Numbered from the stretch's first letter, positions 1 through 11,847 are shown. The stretch is DNA of 51,786 nucleotides from an uncultured Pseudomonadales bacterium (GCA_937921865.1 CAKZWF010000094.1:1-51786); one strand, 5' to 3'. Notes: a model not told the origin generated them from the sequence alone. Made by a program: numbers and translations.

Positions 1-1
1 C

Positions 2-1759
<1,758 letters not shown>

Positions 1760-1842
1760 ACTCTGAAACCTGGCTCCAACCCTTGCGCAGACAACCCATC
1801 GGCGTGATAGCCTCAGATCTGGGAGCAGAGTAAGGGGGCAAC

Positions 1843-2919
1843 ATGCCAGCAGAAATCATTGGTTGGATAGCGCCACAGGTCACCTCCGAGATCGTGCGGC
1901 CGCAGGGTCCGGTTTTTGATCTCGATGTGATCACACAGACCGCACAGATACACGAACAGGGTGATTTCGACCGCGTTCTGATCGGCTACTTCTCCGATGC
2001 ACCCGATGGTTTTCTGATCGGCGCGCACGCTGCATCGGTCACGGACAAGCTGGGTTTTCTGCTCGCCCACCGACCCGGATTCATGGCGCCGACGCTTGCC
2101 GCCCGCAAACTGGCGACCCTCGATCAGGTGACGCGCGGCAGAACGGCCGTGCATATGATCAGCGGCGGCAACGACGCCGACCAGGCCAAAGACGGTGACT
2201 TTGTCGATCATGCTGGCCGCTATCGACGAACCTCCGAGTACATCGAAATTCTCAAGGCTTGCTGGACCGAAACCGCGCCGTTTGATCATGATGGCGAGTT
2301 CTACAGGTTCGAGCGCGCCCATGCAGCCATCCGCTGTGTGCAGCAGCCGAGAATTCCCGTGTACGGGGGTGGAGGTTCTGATGCGGCGATCGCCGCCCTG
2401 GCACCGCACTGCGATGTCTTCATGCTCTGGGGGGAGCCGCTCGCAGAGTCCGTCGCTTTCATGAAGCGCGTTAGCGATGCGGCCGGGGCTAACCCGATTA
2501 CCTTCAGCGTTTCCACTCGACCCATTCTCGGCAGAACCGAAGGTGAAGCCTGGGACCGAGCCCACCAGATTCTCGATCAGATACGAGCACAGCGCGGCAA
2601 CCGGAGCGCCAACGTTCCCCAGAATGTCGCTTCCCAGCGCCTGCTTCAGGCTGCGGCGGACCAGGAAGTCCACGATACCTGCCTCTATACAGCGCTGGCG
2701 CAAGCAAGCGGCGCGCCCGGAAACTCGACGGCACTTGTCGGTACTCCGGACACCGTTGCCCGGGCGATGCTCGAGTACTACAAGCTTGGCGCTACTCGCC
2801 TGCTCATTCGGGGCTACGACCCACTACCGGATGCTGTTGAATATGGCCAGGAACTGATCCCGAAGCTCCGCGAGCTCATTGCGCAAGAAGATCAAAAGGC
2901 AGCCGGAAACACAGGTTAA
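1843..2919 (+). CDS. LLM-class flavin-dependent oxidoreductase, SsuD-like
   Basis: This 358-residue protein belongs to the bacterial luciferase-like (LLM) superfamily, TIM-barrel enzymes that use reduced FMN or F420 to oxygenate or oxidise small substrates. The body resembles alkanesulfonate/long-chain monooxygenases of the SsuD group: LATLDQVTRGRTAVHMISGG near residue 90, the linker DHAGRYRRTSEYIEILKACW near 125, and PVYGGGGSDAAI near 170. The start is set by a strong RBS (AAGGGGG, five bases before ATG 1843). A second, divergent LLM gene follows after 26 nt on the same strand, so the two probably form a pair. No flavin reductase gene is adjacent, and the substrate cannot be told from sequence. 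The family is safe; FMN is more likely than F420 for this branch, but that is inference. Confidence 0.85.
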   Translation: MPAEIIGWIAPQVTSEIVRPQGPVFDLDVITQTAQIHEQGDFDRVLIGYFSDAPDGFLIGAHAASVTDKLGFLLAHRPGFMAPTLAARKLATLDQVTRGRTAVHMISGGNDADQAKDGDFVDHAGRYRRTSEYIEILKACWTETAPFDHDGEFYRFERAHAAIRCVQQPRIPVYGGGGSDAAIAALAPHCDVFMLWGEPLAESVAFMKRVSDAAGANPITFSVSTRPILGRTEGEAWDRAHQILDQIRAQRGNRSANVPQNVASQRLLQAAADQEVHDTCLYTALAQASGAPGNSTALVGTPDTVARAMLEYYKLGATRLLIRGYDPLPDAVEYGQELIPKLRELIAQEDQKAAGNTG

Positions 2920-2945
2920 TCAACACCACACAGTGGAGAGCACAA

Positions 2946-4001
2946 ATGCAATTCTGGACCCTGACCAACAGTTCCCCGACTCGAGCCGCAAACGCCGCCA
3001 GACGCGCCGAAGCTGCCGGCTGGGATGGCATCATGGTTGTTGACTCGCAGAACCTCTCCGGAGACTCATACGTTGCGCTGACCGCGATGGCTCTGGCCAC
3101 GTCGCATATCGGTATTGGCACTGGTGTAACCAATCCGGTGACAAGACATCCCGCCGTCACCGCCAGCGCCATTGCCGCAGTGCAGAGACTCAGCGATGGC
3201 AGAGCCTGTCTGGGCATCGGTCGAGGTGATTCTGCGTTGGCGCATCTCGGCAAGGCGCCTGCCACGGTGAAAGCCCTCGACGGTTATCTGACCGCGGTGC
3301 AGGCCTACTTGAACGGAGAAGGCGTTGCGTTCGAAGCACTCGACTTCGCGGGCTCGCTGGCACCGGATGTGAAAACTCTGGGGCTGGCAGATACTCCGGA
3401 AACCAGCCAGCTGAAGTGGCTCAGTGCTCGAGACGTCAAAGTACCGGTAGAGGTGGCCAGCACCGGTCCGAGAGTCATCGAAACGGCAGCCAGGCTCGGC
3501 GATCGGGTGATGTTTGCGCTGGGCGCTGACCTGGAGCGATTGAAGTGGGGGGTCGAACTGGCGCTTGAGACCGCACAGCGCGAAAAGCGCACTGTGCAGC
3601 TTGGCGCTTATCTCAACATCGTCTGTCACGACGACATCGAGGTCGCCCGACAGCTGGTTCAGGGTGGGCTGTCCACCTTTGCCCGATTTTCGGTGATGCA
3701 CGGAGACGTGAAAGGCTCGATCACGCCAGAGCAGAAACAGGTGCTGGAAAACCTGCACTCGAAGTACAACATGAAGCAACACACTCGCACCGATTCCAGT
3801 CAGGCGCAGCTGATGCCGCCTGAATTCATCGATCAGTACGCTATTGTCGGTCCAGCCGATCAGTGCATCGAACGGATCAAAGCCGTTGGCGCACTGGGCA
3901 TTACCAAAATGGCAGTGATTGGCCCTTCCGCAGGTGCTGATCGGGATCAGTCTATACAGGCAGAGACCAATCTCGCTGAGAAAGTACTCAGTCAGTTTTA
4001 G
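2946..4001 (+). CDS. LLM-class flavin-dependent oxidoreductase, MER/F420-type branch
   Basis: A second luciferase-like monooxygenase/oxidoreductase of 351 residues, only distantly similar to its upstream neighbour. It has the N-terminal [20 protein letters not shown], the strand [18 protein letters not shown] (around residues 57-74) and [18 protein letters not shown] (about 88-105), which resemble the methylenetetrahydromethanopterin-reductase-like branch that often uses F420. The start ATG has GGAGAG at a good distance. It lies 26 nt after the first LLM gene and converges on tex, overlapping the end of tex by 4 nt. A deazaflavin-nitroreductase-like gene at 24530 makes an F420 cofactor thinkable, but no F420 biosynthesis gene is in the window. 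The substrate is unknown. Confidence 0.82.
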   Translation: MQFWTLTNSSPTRAANAARRAEAAGWDGIMVVDSQNLSGDSYVALTAMALATSHIGIGTGVTNPVTRHPAVTASAIAAVQRLSDGRACLGIGRGDSALAHLGKAPATVKALDGYLTAVQAYLNGEGVAFEALDFAGSLAPDVKTLGLADTPETSQLKWLSARDVKVPVEVASTGPRVIETAARLGDRVMFALGADLERLKWGVELALETAQREKRTVQLGAYLNIVCHDDIEVARQLVQGGLSTFARFSVMHGDVKGSITPEQKQVLENLHSKYNMKQHTRTDSSQAQLMPPEFIDQYAIVGPADQCIERIKAVGALGITKMAVIGPSAGADRDQSIQAETNLAEKVLSQF

Positions 4002-6370
4002 TGATCCCGCTTGAACGCCTCCGCGAACGCGTTCGCCATTGCCCCAGCCGGAGCTTTGTCGACAGATTTTTTCGAGCCCGAGCGCTGCTGACGGGCGCGC
4101 TGCCCATCGTCCTTCGACTTGCGGGGTCGATCGCCCGATGAATCCGATGAGCTCTTCGCGGCTGGCTCATCCATTCGCATCGACAACCCGATGCGTTTTC
4201 GCTGCACGTCCACCTCGAGCACTTTGACGCGCACCACGTCTCCTGTTTTGACAATCTGGTGAGGATCTTTCACAAAGCGGTCAGCAAGCATCGAGATGTG
4301 CACCAGGCCGTCCTGATGCACCCCCACATCCACAAACGCACCGAAATTGGTGACGTTGGTGACAACCCCTTCCAGCGCCATGCCGGGCTCCAGATCTTTC
4401 AGTTCATTCACGCCGTCTTTGAACGTGGCCGTTTTAAATTCAGGCCGCGGATCGCGACCGGGTTTTTCAAGTTCGCGCAAGATGTCCTGCACGGTGAGCA
4501 GACCAAACCGATCATCAACGTAACGTTCGGCGTTAGCAGCTTTCAGCGCAGCTGCATCATGCATCACCTGGACAATGGACAGCTTCAGATCTGCCAGAAT
4601 GCGTTCAACCACGGGATACGCCTCCGGATGTACGGCTGACGCATCCAGCGGGTTTTCCCCGCCGGCAATGCGCAGGAAACCGGCGGCCTGCTCGAACGCC
4701 TTTGGCCCCAGACGGGGCACATTCAATAGTGCTTTCCGGCTTGGGAAAGGACCCTGAGCGTCACGCAGGGCCACCACATTTTCAGCGAGGCTGGGTGACA
4801 GTCCGGCGATCCTGGAAAGCAGCGGAGCCGACGCGGTGTTCACATCCACACCAACGCTGTTAACGCAATCTTCCACTACCGCATCCAGGGTTCTGGCAAG
4901 TTTCAGCTGACTGACGTCGTGCTGATACTGGCCAACACCGATGGACTTCGGGTCAATCTTGACCAGCTCAGCCAACGGATCCTGCAGACGCCTGGCGATG
5001 GAAACCGCTCCGCGCAGACTCACATCCAGCTGGGGAAATTCTTTGGCCGCAAACTCTGATGCCGAATACACGGATGCGCCAGCTTCCGAAACCATCACAC
5101 AGTTCAGACCCGTGGTTGTCTGCGCCGCGACCAGCTTTCCGACCAGCGCCTCGGTTTCACGCGAAGCGGTGCCGTTACCAACAGCAACGAGATCCACCTG
5201 GTGTTTCGCGGAGAGCGATTCCAGCACAGACAGAGATCCGGCAACATCGTTTCTAGGCTGAAATGGATAGATTGTCGCGGTATCCAGCAACTTACCGTTG
5301 CCATCCACGACCGCTACTTTCACACCGGTACGGATACCGGGATCCAGCCCCATGGTGACCCGCTGCCCGGCAGGGGCGGCCAGCAACAGATCCTGCAGGT
5401 TCCGGGCAAAAACCCGAATCGCTTCCTCTTCGGCGGTGGATCTCAGTTCCGACATCAACGTGGTTTCGATAGACAGGGACAATTTGGCCCGCCAGGTCAT
5501 CCGCACGACTTCGGCAATCCAGATATCCGCCGGCCGTTGTTGATCATCCAGAGAAAAATGAGCCGCAATCTGATTCTCACAGGGGCCATGTTCACTGCTC
5601 CAACCGGTCTGCTCAAGTTCATGGGGCAATTTCAGCGACAACCGCAGCACGTCAGCCGCCCGACCGCGAAACAGCGCCAGCGCCCGGTGCGGCGGAATCT
5701 TGGCGAGCGCTTCGCGGTATTCGAAGTAGTCGCGAAACTTGCCACCTTCAGACTCTTTGCCGGCAACCAGCGTCGAGGTCAGGATGCCGTGATCCCACAG
5801 ATAGCCACGCAGCGCAGCGAGCAGTTCAGCATCTTCACTGAATCGGTCCATCAGGACCATGCGCGCGCCAGCCAGCGCGCTCTGGGCATCTGGCACACCC
5901 GGGTTGTTTCCTGCTTCAGTATTGAAGGGCGCGCGCAGATAGCCGGCAGCCGTCGTTTCCGGATCAAGCTGCGGATCTGCCAGCAGTGCGTCCGCCAACG
6001 CTTCCAGACCCGCTTCCCGGGCCATCTCGGCTTTGGTGCGGCGTTTCACCTTGTAGGGCAGATAGAGGTCTTCAAGTCGCTGTTTAGTTTCAGCCGACTC
6101 GATACTGCTGGTCAGCGCAGGAGTGAGTTTGCCCTGCTCTGCAATGGACGTAAGGACGCTCGCGCGACGCTCCTCGAGCTCACGCATATAACCCAGTCGC
6201 TCTTCAAGCAGGCGCAGTTGGGTGTCATCCAGGCCGCCCGTGGCTTCTTTACGATACCGGGCAATGAAAGGAACTGTTGCGCCTTCGTCGAGCAGGGCTA
6301 TGGCTGCGCTGACCTGATTGGCCCGGGCAGACAGTTCTTTGGCTATACGTTCGGGTATGGCAGGCAGCAT
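3998..6370 (-). CDS. tex: RNA-binding transcription accessory protein Tex
   Basis: A 790-residue Tex (YhgF) protein, a conserved cytoplasmic nucleic-acid-binding factor linked to transcription and RNA metabolism. Domain order is typical. A helical Tex N-terminal region covers roughly residues 1-320 ([15 protein letters not shown] near 36-50, [17 protein letters not shown] near 101-117). A YqgF/RNase H-like core starts at [19 protein letters not shown] (about 338-356). Helix-hairpin-helix motifs follow in the [17 protein letters not shown] region, and an S1 RNA-binding domain starts at [20 protein letters not shown], near residue 655. The last 50 residues form a Lys/Arg/Ser-rich tail. Length matches the family. 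It is transcribed alone and convergent with the LLM gene, sharing 4 bp at the 3' ends. Confidence 0.96.
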   Translation of the reverse strand: MLPAIPERIAKELSARANQVSAAIALLDEGATVPFIARYRKEATGGLDDTQLRLLEERLGYMRELEERRASVLTSIAEQGKLTPALTSSIESAETKQRLEDLYLPYKVKRRTKAEMAREAGLEALADALLADPQLDPETTAAGYLRAPFNTEAGNNPGVPDAQSALAGARMVLMDRFSEDAELLAALRGYLWDHGILTSTLVAGKESEGGKFRDYFEYREALAKIPPHRALALFRGRAADVLRLSLKLPHELEQTGWSSEHGPCENQIAAHFSLDDQQRPADIWIAEVVRMTWRAKLSLSIETTLMSELRSTAEEEAIRVFARNLQDLLLAAPAGQRVTMGLDPGIRTGVKVAVVDGNGKLLDTATIYPFQPRNDVAGSLSVLESLSAKHQVDLVAVGNGTASRETEALVGKLVAAQTTTGLNCVMVSEAGASVYSASEFAAKEFPQLDVSLRGAVSIARRLQDPLAELVKIDPKSIGVGQYQHDVSQLKLARTLDAVVEDCVNSVGVDVNTASAPLLSRIAGLSPSLAENVVALRDAQGPFPSRKALLNVPRLGPKAFEQAAGFLRIAGGENPLDASAVHPEAYPVVERILADLKLSIVQVMHDAAALKAANAERYVDDRFGLLTVQDILRELEKPGRDPRPEFKTATFKDGVNELKDLEPGMALEGVVTNVTNFGAFVDVGVHQDGLVHISMLADRFVKDPHQIVKTGDVVRVKVLEVDVQRKRIGLSMRMDEPAAKSSSDSSGDRPRKSKDDGQRARQQRSGSKKSVDKAPAGAMANAFAEAFKRDH

Positions 6371-6500
6371 TGTGGAAACAGCGCTCCAGGCGGTGGTGAA
6401 TGGCGCGCACTATAGCGATTGCCATGAGCCGAAGCGATCATCCTGAGAGATCAGATCTTAGCAGAAATCTCGCTCGCCCAACGGCCAGTTAAAATCTGAC

Positions 6501-7124
6501 CTAGTGAGTGACCCGATCACCCCAGATTGCTTCGAGCCGACGATCCCGACCACACCCCCAGCGATAGCTTTTATAGCGAATGGGACTCTTCTTGTAGAAA
6601 TCCTGGTGGTAACTCTCGTTGCCTTTTATCGGGTAGAACTTGGTAACCGGCAGAATTGGCATCACCACGCTCTGATCGGGGAACTCCTCAATCACCTGCT
6701 GTTTTGACGCTTCCGCGAGGCGACGCTCTTCTGGTGTGGCAACAAAGATCGCCGCGAGGTAGCTCGGACCCTTGTCGCAGAACTGCCCCGACGCATCGAA
6801 CGGATCAACGTTCACCCAGAAGTGGTCCAGGATGCCCTGGTAATCAACGGTGGCAGGGTCATAGGTGATCTCGACTGCCTCATAGTGGCCGCGGTGATCA
6901 CCATTGTAGGTAGGGTTCGGTGCCGTTCCTCCGGTGAATCCGGAGATGACGTCGGTCACACCAGGCAGCGCCTCAAAATCTGATTCCATACACCAGAAGC
7001 ATCCGCCCGCGAGTATTGCCTTGGCGGCATAGGCGCTTGGCATCGTGAAGCTCGCATAAAGGGCGAACAGACAGGCGAGGAGCGGTTTCAAGGGTATTCC
7101 AGCGGTGCGGCCTGATTGGGTCAT
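6501..7124 (-). CDS. msrA: peptide-methionine (S)-S-oxide reductase MsrA, exported
   Basis: This 207-residue methionine sulfoxide reductase A repairs the S-epimer of oxidised methionine in proteins. The catalytic site GGCFWCME places the nucleophilic Cys at residue 42. It is followed by the family motifs GVTDVISGFTGG, YNGDHRGHYEAVEI and YHQDFYKKSPIRYKSYRW, and a further Cys in WGCGRD may serve as resolving cysteine. Residues 1-34 form a hydrophobic signal peptide ending near SAYA/AK, so the enzyme probably works in the periplasm, unlike the usual cytosolic MsrA. No msrB is adjacent. The 130-nt gap to tex contains a TATAGT box on the minus strand near 6410, a possible tex promoter element, which I rate as weak. 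Confidence 0.93.
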   Translation of the reverse strand: MTQSGRTAGIPLKPLLACLFALYASFTMPSAYAAKAILAGGCFWCMESDFEALPGVTDVISGFTGGTAPNPTYNGDHRGHYEAVEITYDPATVDYQGILDHFWVNVDPFDASGQFCDKGPSYLAAIFVATPEERRLAEASKQQVIEEFPDQSVVMPILPVTKFYPIKGNESYHQDFYKKSPIRYKSYRWGCGRDRRLEAIWGDRVTH

Positions 7125-7199
7125 GCGCTATCGGGTTCCTGAGCTTTGTGATTTCGCTTGTGTCTTCGACACACCGGATCGAACATGGTTCAGCAGTCG

Positions 7200-8033
7200 C
7201 TATTCCTCACCCCGGGTTCGATAGTCGCCAAATTCGCCGTCCCTTTTACTGAGCGCACCGGTCAGCCCAGCGGCCAGTTCTTTGAAATGGGCGCGAGTGG
7301 ATTGACTGTGAAATGCCAACGCCTGAATTTCTGTGCCTGCTCGAATGGCTGACCGAATACCCATTGCATCCATCTGACGGTGCACTGCCCGTTTGTTGAT
7401 CTGCTGAATATCTGGCGGCACTTTGGCAATTGTCTGGGCGACTTCTAACACCGCGGCTTCCAGCTGTTCCGCGGGATAGGCTCGATTCGCGAAACCATTC
7501 TGCGCCGCCTCAATACCACTGATCGCAGAGCCAGTCAGCATCATCTCCATTGCGTCGCGTAATCCCAGCAGCCAGGGGAAAAACTGATTGTCCGGCGGGC
7601 TCATGGATCGGACCACCGGATAACCGATCTGGGCATCTTCGGCGACATAGACAAGATCACACGAGGTCGCCAGTTCTGTACCTCCGGCAAGGCAGTAACC
7701 ATGCACCTGCGCAATCACCGGTTTGGCAAGGTCCCAGACACGAAAAAAGCCATCGACGACGTGTCGCGCCCAGTTACCGTCTCCACCGGCGGTGTGAAAC
7801 GGCTGGTCCGCACCATTGTTCGCCTTCAGATCGTACCCGGCGCAGAAGGCTTTGCCCGCGCCGCGAATGATCGTGACTCGAACCTCCGGGTCTCGATCGT
7901 TAGCTTCCAGAGTGCCGTAGAGCTCACCGCGCAGAATATTATTCAGGGCGTTTCTACTATTCGGGCGATTCAGAGTGATCCGGGAAACTCCCGGTAACGG
8001 GCTATCGACGACAATGAACTGAAGATCGGTCAT
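7200..8033 (-). CDS. enoyl-CoA hydratase/isomerase (crotonase) family protein
   Basis: A 277-residue crotonase-superfamily enzyme acting on acyl-CoA thioesters in the cytoplasm. It shows the N-terminal ITLNRPNSRNALNN, the oxyanion-hole segments AFCAGYDLKANNG and YCLAGGTELATSCDLVY, and IGYPVVRSMSPPDNQFFPWL. Only one of the two glutamates of classical enoyl-CoA hydratase is obvious (in GGTELA); the second position reads IGYP, so it may be an isomerase, hydrolase or non-canonical hydratase. The frame extends 15 codons further upstream, but ATG 8033 is preceded by AGAAGG at a good distance, so I use that start. It is divergent from the NYN-domain gene with about 95 nt between starts. The exact reaction is unknown. 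Confidence 0.85.
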   Translation of the reverse strand: MTDLQFIVVDSPLPGVSRITLNRPNSRNALNNILRGELYGTLEANDRDPEVRVTIIRGAGKAFCAGYDLKANNGADQPFHTAGGDGNWARHVVDGFFRVWDLAKPVIAQVHGYCLAGGTELATSCDLVYVAEDAQIGYPVVRSMSPPDNQFFPWLLGLRDAMEMMLTGSAISGIEAAQNGFANRAYPAEQLEAAVLEVAQTIAKVPPDIQQINKRAVHRQMDAMGIRSAIRAGTEIQALAFHSQSTRAHFKELAAGLTGALSKRDGEFGDYRTRGEE

Positions 8034-8128
8034 GTTTACACCTTCTGTGTGGGCTATCTTTGCGGTCGCGGTCTGCAACGACTACCGTGACAGGAATCCA
8101 AACAGCATACCCTGGGAGCCAGGATAAC

Positions 8129-8644
8129 GTGAGCAACAACCAGGACGACATGCTGAAACAGCGCGATCGACCACCCAAAATCGGGGTCTTTGTGGATGTC
8201 CAGAATATTTACTACACCACCCGCGACACCTTCGGTCGACAGTTCAATTATCGCGAGCTCTGGAAACAGCTAGATGCGCTGGGCGAAATTGCGGTGGCCT
8301 ACGCCTATGCGATCGATCGAGGCGATGAGCGGCAGCGCAAATTCCAGAGCGCGCTTGAACACATTGGCTTCACGGTAAAGCTGAAACCTTATATCCAGCG
8401 CCAGGATGGCTCAGCAAAGGGTGACTGGGACGTTGGTATCACCATCGACGTGCTGGACTGCGCTCCGGATTTGGACACAGTGGTTCTGTTAACCGGAGAT
8501 GGAGACTTTGATCTGCTCGCAAGAAAATTACGTGACGACCTCGATGTCCCTGTTGAGGTTTTCGGCGTGCGGGCGTTAACGGCACAATCACTGGTCCATG
8601 CGGCAACGCGATTCCATCCGATCGAAACAGACCTGCTGCTTTAA
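8129..8644 (+). CDS. NYN-domain (LabA/DUF88-like) putative RNase
   Basis: An approximately 171-residue protein with a single NYN domain of the LabA/DUF88 group, a PIN-like fold usually associated with metal-dependent ribonuclease activity. The acidic signature is visible: IGVFVDVQNIYYTTRD near the N terminus, KGDWDVGITIDVLDCA in the middle, and VLLTGDGDFDLLARKLRD towards the end. The start is uncertain. GTG 8129 has AGGA four bases upstream and avoids running into the divergent crotonase leader. An in-frame ATG at 8060 and another at 8150 are alternatives, and all the conserved sequence is downstream of 8150. It stands alone. Target RNA and role are unknown. Confidence 0.82.
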   Translation: MSNNQDDMLKQRDRPPKIGVFVDVQNIYYTTRDTFGRQFNYRELWKQLDALGEIAVAYAYAIDRGDERQRKFQSALEHIGFTVKLKPYIQRQDGSAKGDWDVGITIDVLDCAPDLDTVVLLTGDGDFDLLARKLRDDLDVPVEVFGVRALTAQSLVHAATRFHPIETDLLL

Positions 8645-8693
8645 TAACTTCAGCCAGCACCTCTGACACATTGCGCCAATGACTTCTGCCAGG

Positions 8694-9641
8694 TTAGTCA
8701 GCATTGCTTCGGATCGCTGATTTCCCCCGCTCCAGGTATTCCGCGCAATCGGGTGTCAGAACCCGTGCCTTGGCAGCCTCGTACAACTCCAGATCAGCTT
8801 CGTTGAGCACATCCTTCCATCGACCATTGCTCCCCGAAAAGAAAAAGCCTTTGCGCCCGCCTTCGAACGTCAGGGCCATCGGATCCTCGGTATCGTCGGC
8901 TTCAATTTCTTTCTTGACGTTGGCAAACGTCGTCGCTTCCACCACTCGGGCAACTTTTGCGTCATCAACTTCAATTCCCGAAAATTCTGCAAGTGTCCGC
9001 ACCGCCCCGGATAGATCTTCAAGCATGTCGTTGTAGTGCATGAAAAGTACGTTTGGTAGCTGCCGGTAGTTCCAGTAGGTCTGCGTGTGATGGAGATTCG
9101 ACCAGAACGGATAGCCTTCTGACTCCCACTCGAACCAACCCCGCGTGATCCAGGACTGCCACAGTTCGCGTGGGTCCTCAGGGCAACGGGGACACGGCTC
9201 GCCCATGAGCTTTTCCGGATCGTTCATGACCCCGTAAAACGCATCCGTATAGCGGGAGTAATGATTGAAGAAGGACATGAACACGTCCCGCGCATCCCGG
9301 CAGACGACCACATAGCGCGCCTGCGGATAGTAAGGCAGGCCATCGAGCGGCAGGTGACTCTTGATGTAGCGCTGGGTGGTAAAACTTTCCAGCCAGCCGG
9401 CGAGCTCTGCTCGCCCGATGGGCAGGAAGTAGGCGTCTGGCCAGACACTAACCGCCTGTTTTTCAGGCTTCTGTTCAAGATCGCCGTAGATCAGCTGATA
9501 GAAAATGTCCTGTGTCCAGGTGGTACCCGCTTTGTAAGCAGTAGTGATGATGATGTCATCAGGCCGAGGTTTATAGAGGTCCCATCGGGTCGAATCCAGA
9601 TGGTGGTTCTGATAAACCCGATTCATCACCGGTAGATCCAT
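8694..9641 (-). CDS. PAPS-dependent sulfotransferase family protein
   Basis: A 315-residue sulfotransferase of the cytosolic type (Sulfotransfer_1), which moves a sulfuryl group from PAPS to a hydroxyl or amino acceptor. The 5'-phosphosulfate loop is ITTAYKAGTTWTQDI (about residues 33-47). The 3'-phosphate motif is YVVVCRDARDVFMSFFNHY. The C-terminal PAPS segment is represented by RKGFFFSGSNGRWKDVLNEADL. An in-frame ATG five codons downstream (MNRVYQ) could also be the start. It lies 50 nt downstream of a GPH transporter gene on the same strand, so the acceptor may be a compound imported or exported by that transporter, but this is inference. A distinct second sulfotransferase is at 28629. 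Confidence 0.88.
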   Translation of the reverse strand: MDLPVMNRVYQNHHLDSTRWDLYKPRPDDIIITTAYKAGTTWTQDIFYQLIYGDLEQKPEKQAVSVWPDAYFLPIGRAELAGWLESFTTQRYIKSHLPLDGLPYYPQARYVVVCRDARDVFMSFFNHYSRYTDAFYGVMNDPEKLMGEPCPRCPEDPRELWQSWITRGWFEWESEGYPFWSNLHHTQTYWNYRQLPNVLFMHYNDMLEDLSGAVRTLAEFSGIEVDDAKVARVVEATTFANVKKEIEADDTEDPMALTFEGGRKGFFFSGSNGRWKDVLNEADLELYEAAKARVLTPDCAEYLERGKSAIRSNAD

Positions 9642-9691
9642 AACAAAGCTCCTTTGGCTATTTCAGTCAGCCGCATTCAGCCAGCGTCTAC

Positions 9692-11119
9692 TCACGCCCT
9701 GCCCAACTGCCGCTGCACTATCTTGAGGTCACTACTGGTAAATTTGAACCGCATCAGCGTCAGCGCAGACAACAGATAGCAGGCTGCGGGAAACCATGAG
9801 TACATCAGCAGCATCGACTTCTGAACCAGCTCGGTCTGTGCCTGACCTGGAACATACCCCACATACTCAAGCACCTGAAGCGCAACAAAACCGGTGACGG
9901 CCGCGCCAAATTTGGTGGTGAACGCCCAGATCGCGAAGTAGTTTCCTTCTCTTCTTTTACCGGTCTCAACCTCGTCCCAGTCAATCACATCTGCCACCAT
10001 CGATGGCGGTATCGCCAGGAAATTGCCGAAGGCACTGCCACCAAAAACCAGGATGATCGTGAAGTAGCCGACAGAGCCTGCGTCCAGCCACCAGCAGGAA
10101 GCGCTGGTCAGAGTGGACATCACAATTGCCACCCCCCAGGTATTACGCTTGCCAATCCGCTGCGCGGTCCGGTTCCACATCGGCAGGCAGACTATCGCCG
10201 AGGTGAAATAGACCAGCAGGTAATAAGACCAGGTGGGCATCCATCCAGGAATGAGTTCCACCCACCAGTCCGGCGTGCCAATGATGTAAACCGAAACGTA
10301 GATAATCAGCACCGCCGGCACAGCAGCACCGATGGAACTGAACACAAATGACACCAGCAACATGCGGAAGTGCGGGTTGCGGAATGTGGCCAACCATCCG
10401 GCATAGGGGTTCATCGGCGGCCGGCCATGAAACTCAACACGCTCCCGGCTGAGAACCCCGGCGATGATCAGAAACACCGCAACGCCACCACCGAGTATTG
10501 CGCCCATAAACGAATAGCCCTGCACACCGCCATAAACATAGATCAGATAGGCCGGCAGAATGGTTGCCGCCAGCAACCCGATCAGGGCGCAGGACTCCCT
10601 GACCGCAATCACCTTGACCCGTTCGTTGTAATCATCGGTCAACTCAGCGCCAAGGCTGTAATAAGGAATCGCGCCAACGGTCCAGATGAAATAGGTGAGT
10701 ATGTACAGCGAGAGCATGTAGAACAGCAGATAACCCTGGTGCTCAGCAGGGTTATCCACAATCGGCGGTGAGAACAGAAAATAGAACGCCAATGCCAGCG
10801 GCACAGCAGCGCCAATGAAGTACGGACGCCTTCGACCGAACCGGGTATTGGTTCGATCAGACAGGTATCCCATCACGGGATCTGTCAGCGAATCGAAAAG
10901 CCTGGCGAGCAACAGCGACCAGGCAACCAGCCCGGCGGACAGCCCGACAAAATCAGTGTAGAAAAACTGCAGGTTGACCGACACCACCAGACCCAGCAAC
11001 GCGAAACCGAAATTGCCGGCGCCGTAGCCAAAAACCTGGACATTGGATACGCCAGACGAGCGAGCCGATTGCCCGGGTGAGTCGGAGGTCAGATCAGCCA
11101 TATGCAGTTCGCGACTCAC
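9692..11119 (-). CDS. MFS transporter of the GPH (glycoside-pentoside-hexuronide) cation symporter family
   Basis: A 475-residue inner-membrane protein with about 12 hydrophobic segments. The family signature is DSLTDPVMGYLSDRTNTR followed by FGRRRPYFIGA, the GPH equivalent of the MFS loop 2-3 motif, and a second conserved stretch is MVADVIDWDEVETGKRREGN in the later half. GPH carriers co-transport sugars or glycosides with Na+ or H+. The first possible start is GTG 11119; an in-frame ATG at 11101 is equally plausible, and neither has a strong RBS. It sits between a decayed SDR gene upstream and a sulfotransferase gene downstream, all on the minus strand and probably once a single operon. The substrate is unknown. 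Confidence 0.87.
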   Translation of the reverse strand: MSRELHMADLTSDSPGQSARSSGVSNVQVFGYGAGNFGFALLGLVVSVNLQFFYTDFVGLSAGLVAWSLLLARLFDSLTDPVMGYLSDRTNTRFGRRRPYFIGAAVPLALAFYFLFSPPIVDNPAEHQGYLLFYMLSLYILTYFIWTVGAIPYYSLGAELTDDYNERVKVIAVRESCALIGLLAATILPAYLIYVYGGVQGYSFMGAILGGGVAVFLIIAGVLSRERVEFHGRPPMNPYAGWLATFRNPHFRMLLVSFVFSSIGAAVPAVLIIYVSVYIIGTPDWWVELIPGWMPTWSYYLLVYFTSAIVCLPMWNRTAQRIGKRNTWGVAIVMSTLTSASCWWLDAGSVGYFTIILVFGGSAFGNFLAIPPSMVADVIDWDEVETGKRREGNYFAIWAFTTKFGAAVTGFVALQVLEYVGYVPGQAQTELVQKSMLLMYSWFPAACYLLSALTLMRFKFTSSDLKIVQRQLGRA

Positions 11120-11176
11120 TGGGGCAAGACTGCAGCCTATCCTACCGGTCGACTCGATGCCTAGCGGGAATAGCCT

Positions 11177-11847
11177 TTAACGCCGAGCGTGGTAAACCGC
11201 ATCGATATCATCGAACTTATCTACCCCGATGGCTTCAGCAATGGCCTCGAGCAGACCACTACCGAAATCAGGATGAGTCCAGGACCCTGCGGTCAGACCA
11301 CCATCAACAACCAGCGCATGACCGTTGATGAACGAGGCTTCATCACTGGCGAGAAAACAGGCCGCGTTGGCAATGTCTTCAGGTTCACCGTTGCGCGGAA
11401 TTAGCTGGATCTTCTCCAGAATCGGCTTCACCGCCTCCGCATAGTCAACGTTACCGCCCAATGCCAGCTGGCCAGAAAATATCGGAGTGGCGATTCCACC
11501 CGGTCAGCATCGCATCCACAGTGCGCTGATAGGGTTCGCCCATATCGGTATCTTCAATATTGCCGGAAACGCCACCAAACCCGGCATTGTTGAACAGACA
11601 GTCAACCCGCCCGAATGCCTTGTGGGCGGTCGCCACCATGTTCGCCACATCGTCTTCGCGGCAGACATCGACCACCAGCGCCATCGCTGAATCGCCGATC
11701 TCGTCAGCGAGCGTCTGAGCTTTGTCCTCCTGTATGTCAGCAATCAGTACACGAGCGCCTTCGTCGATGAATTTCTTTACCGTCGCTCTACCAATTCCAC
11801 TACTGCCACCGGTGATGATTGCGACCTTGCCTTTTCAGTCTTGCCAT
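11177..11847 (-). pseudogene. decayed short-chain dehydrogenase/reductase (frameshift plus internal deletion)
   Basis: These are remains of a classical SDR. From ATG 11847 the frame reads MARLK, then breaks at an A run (11832-11835): dropping one A gives MARLKGKVAIITGG and continues as the NAD(P) motif TGGSSGIGR, then VDCLFNNAGFGG. After DAMLTG (about nt 11505) the text jumps, in another frame, to [19 protein letters not shown] and on to the normal C-terminal [14 protein letters not shown]. In intact SDRs roughly 70 residues lie between these points, including the catalytic Ser and YxxxK. That stretch is absent, so the gene product cannot be functional. The two halves match one family member end to end. 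It precedes the GPH transporter and sulfotransferase genes and may still carry their promoter. Confidence 0.85.

Noticed and set aside
5201..6415. 404-codon open frame on the plus strand opposite tex
   Set aside because: Entirely antisense to the clearly real tex gene, with no recognisable motif and composition typical of a shadow frame.
8694..11847. Reading the sulfotransferase, transporter and SDR block as a mobile or horizontally acquired island
   Set aside because: No integrase, inverted repeats or clear shift in base use; only a decayed gene, which is not enough.
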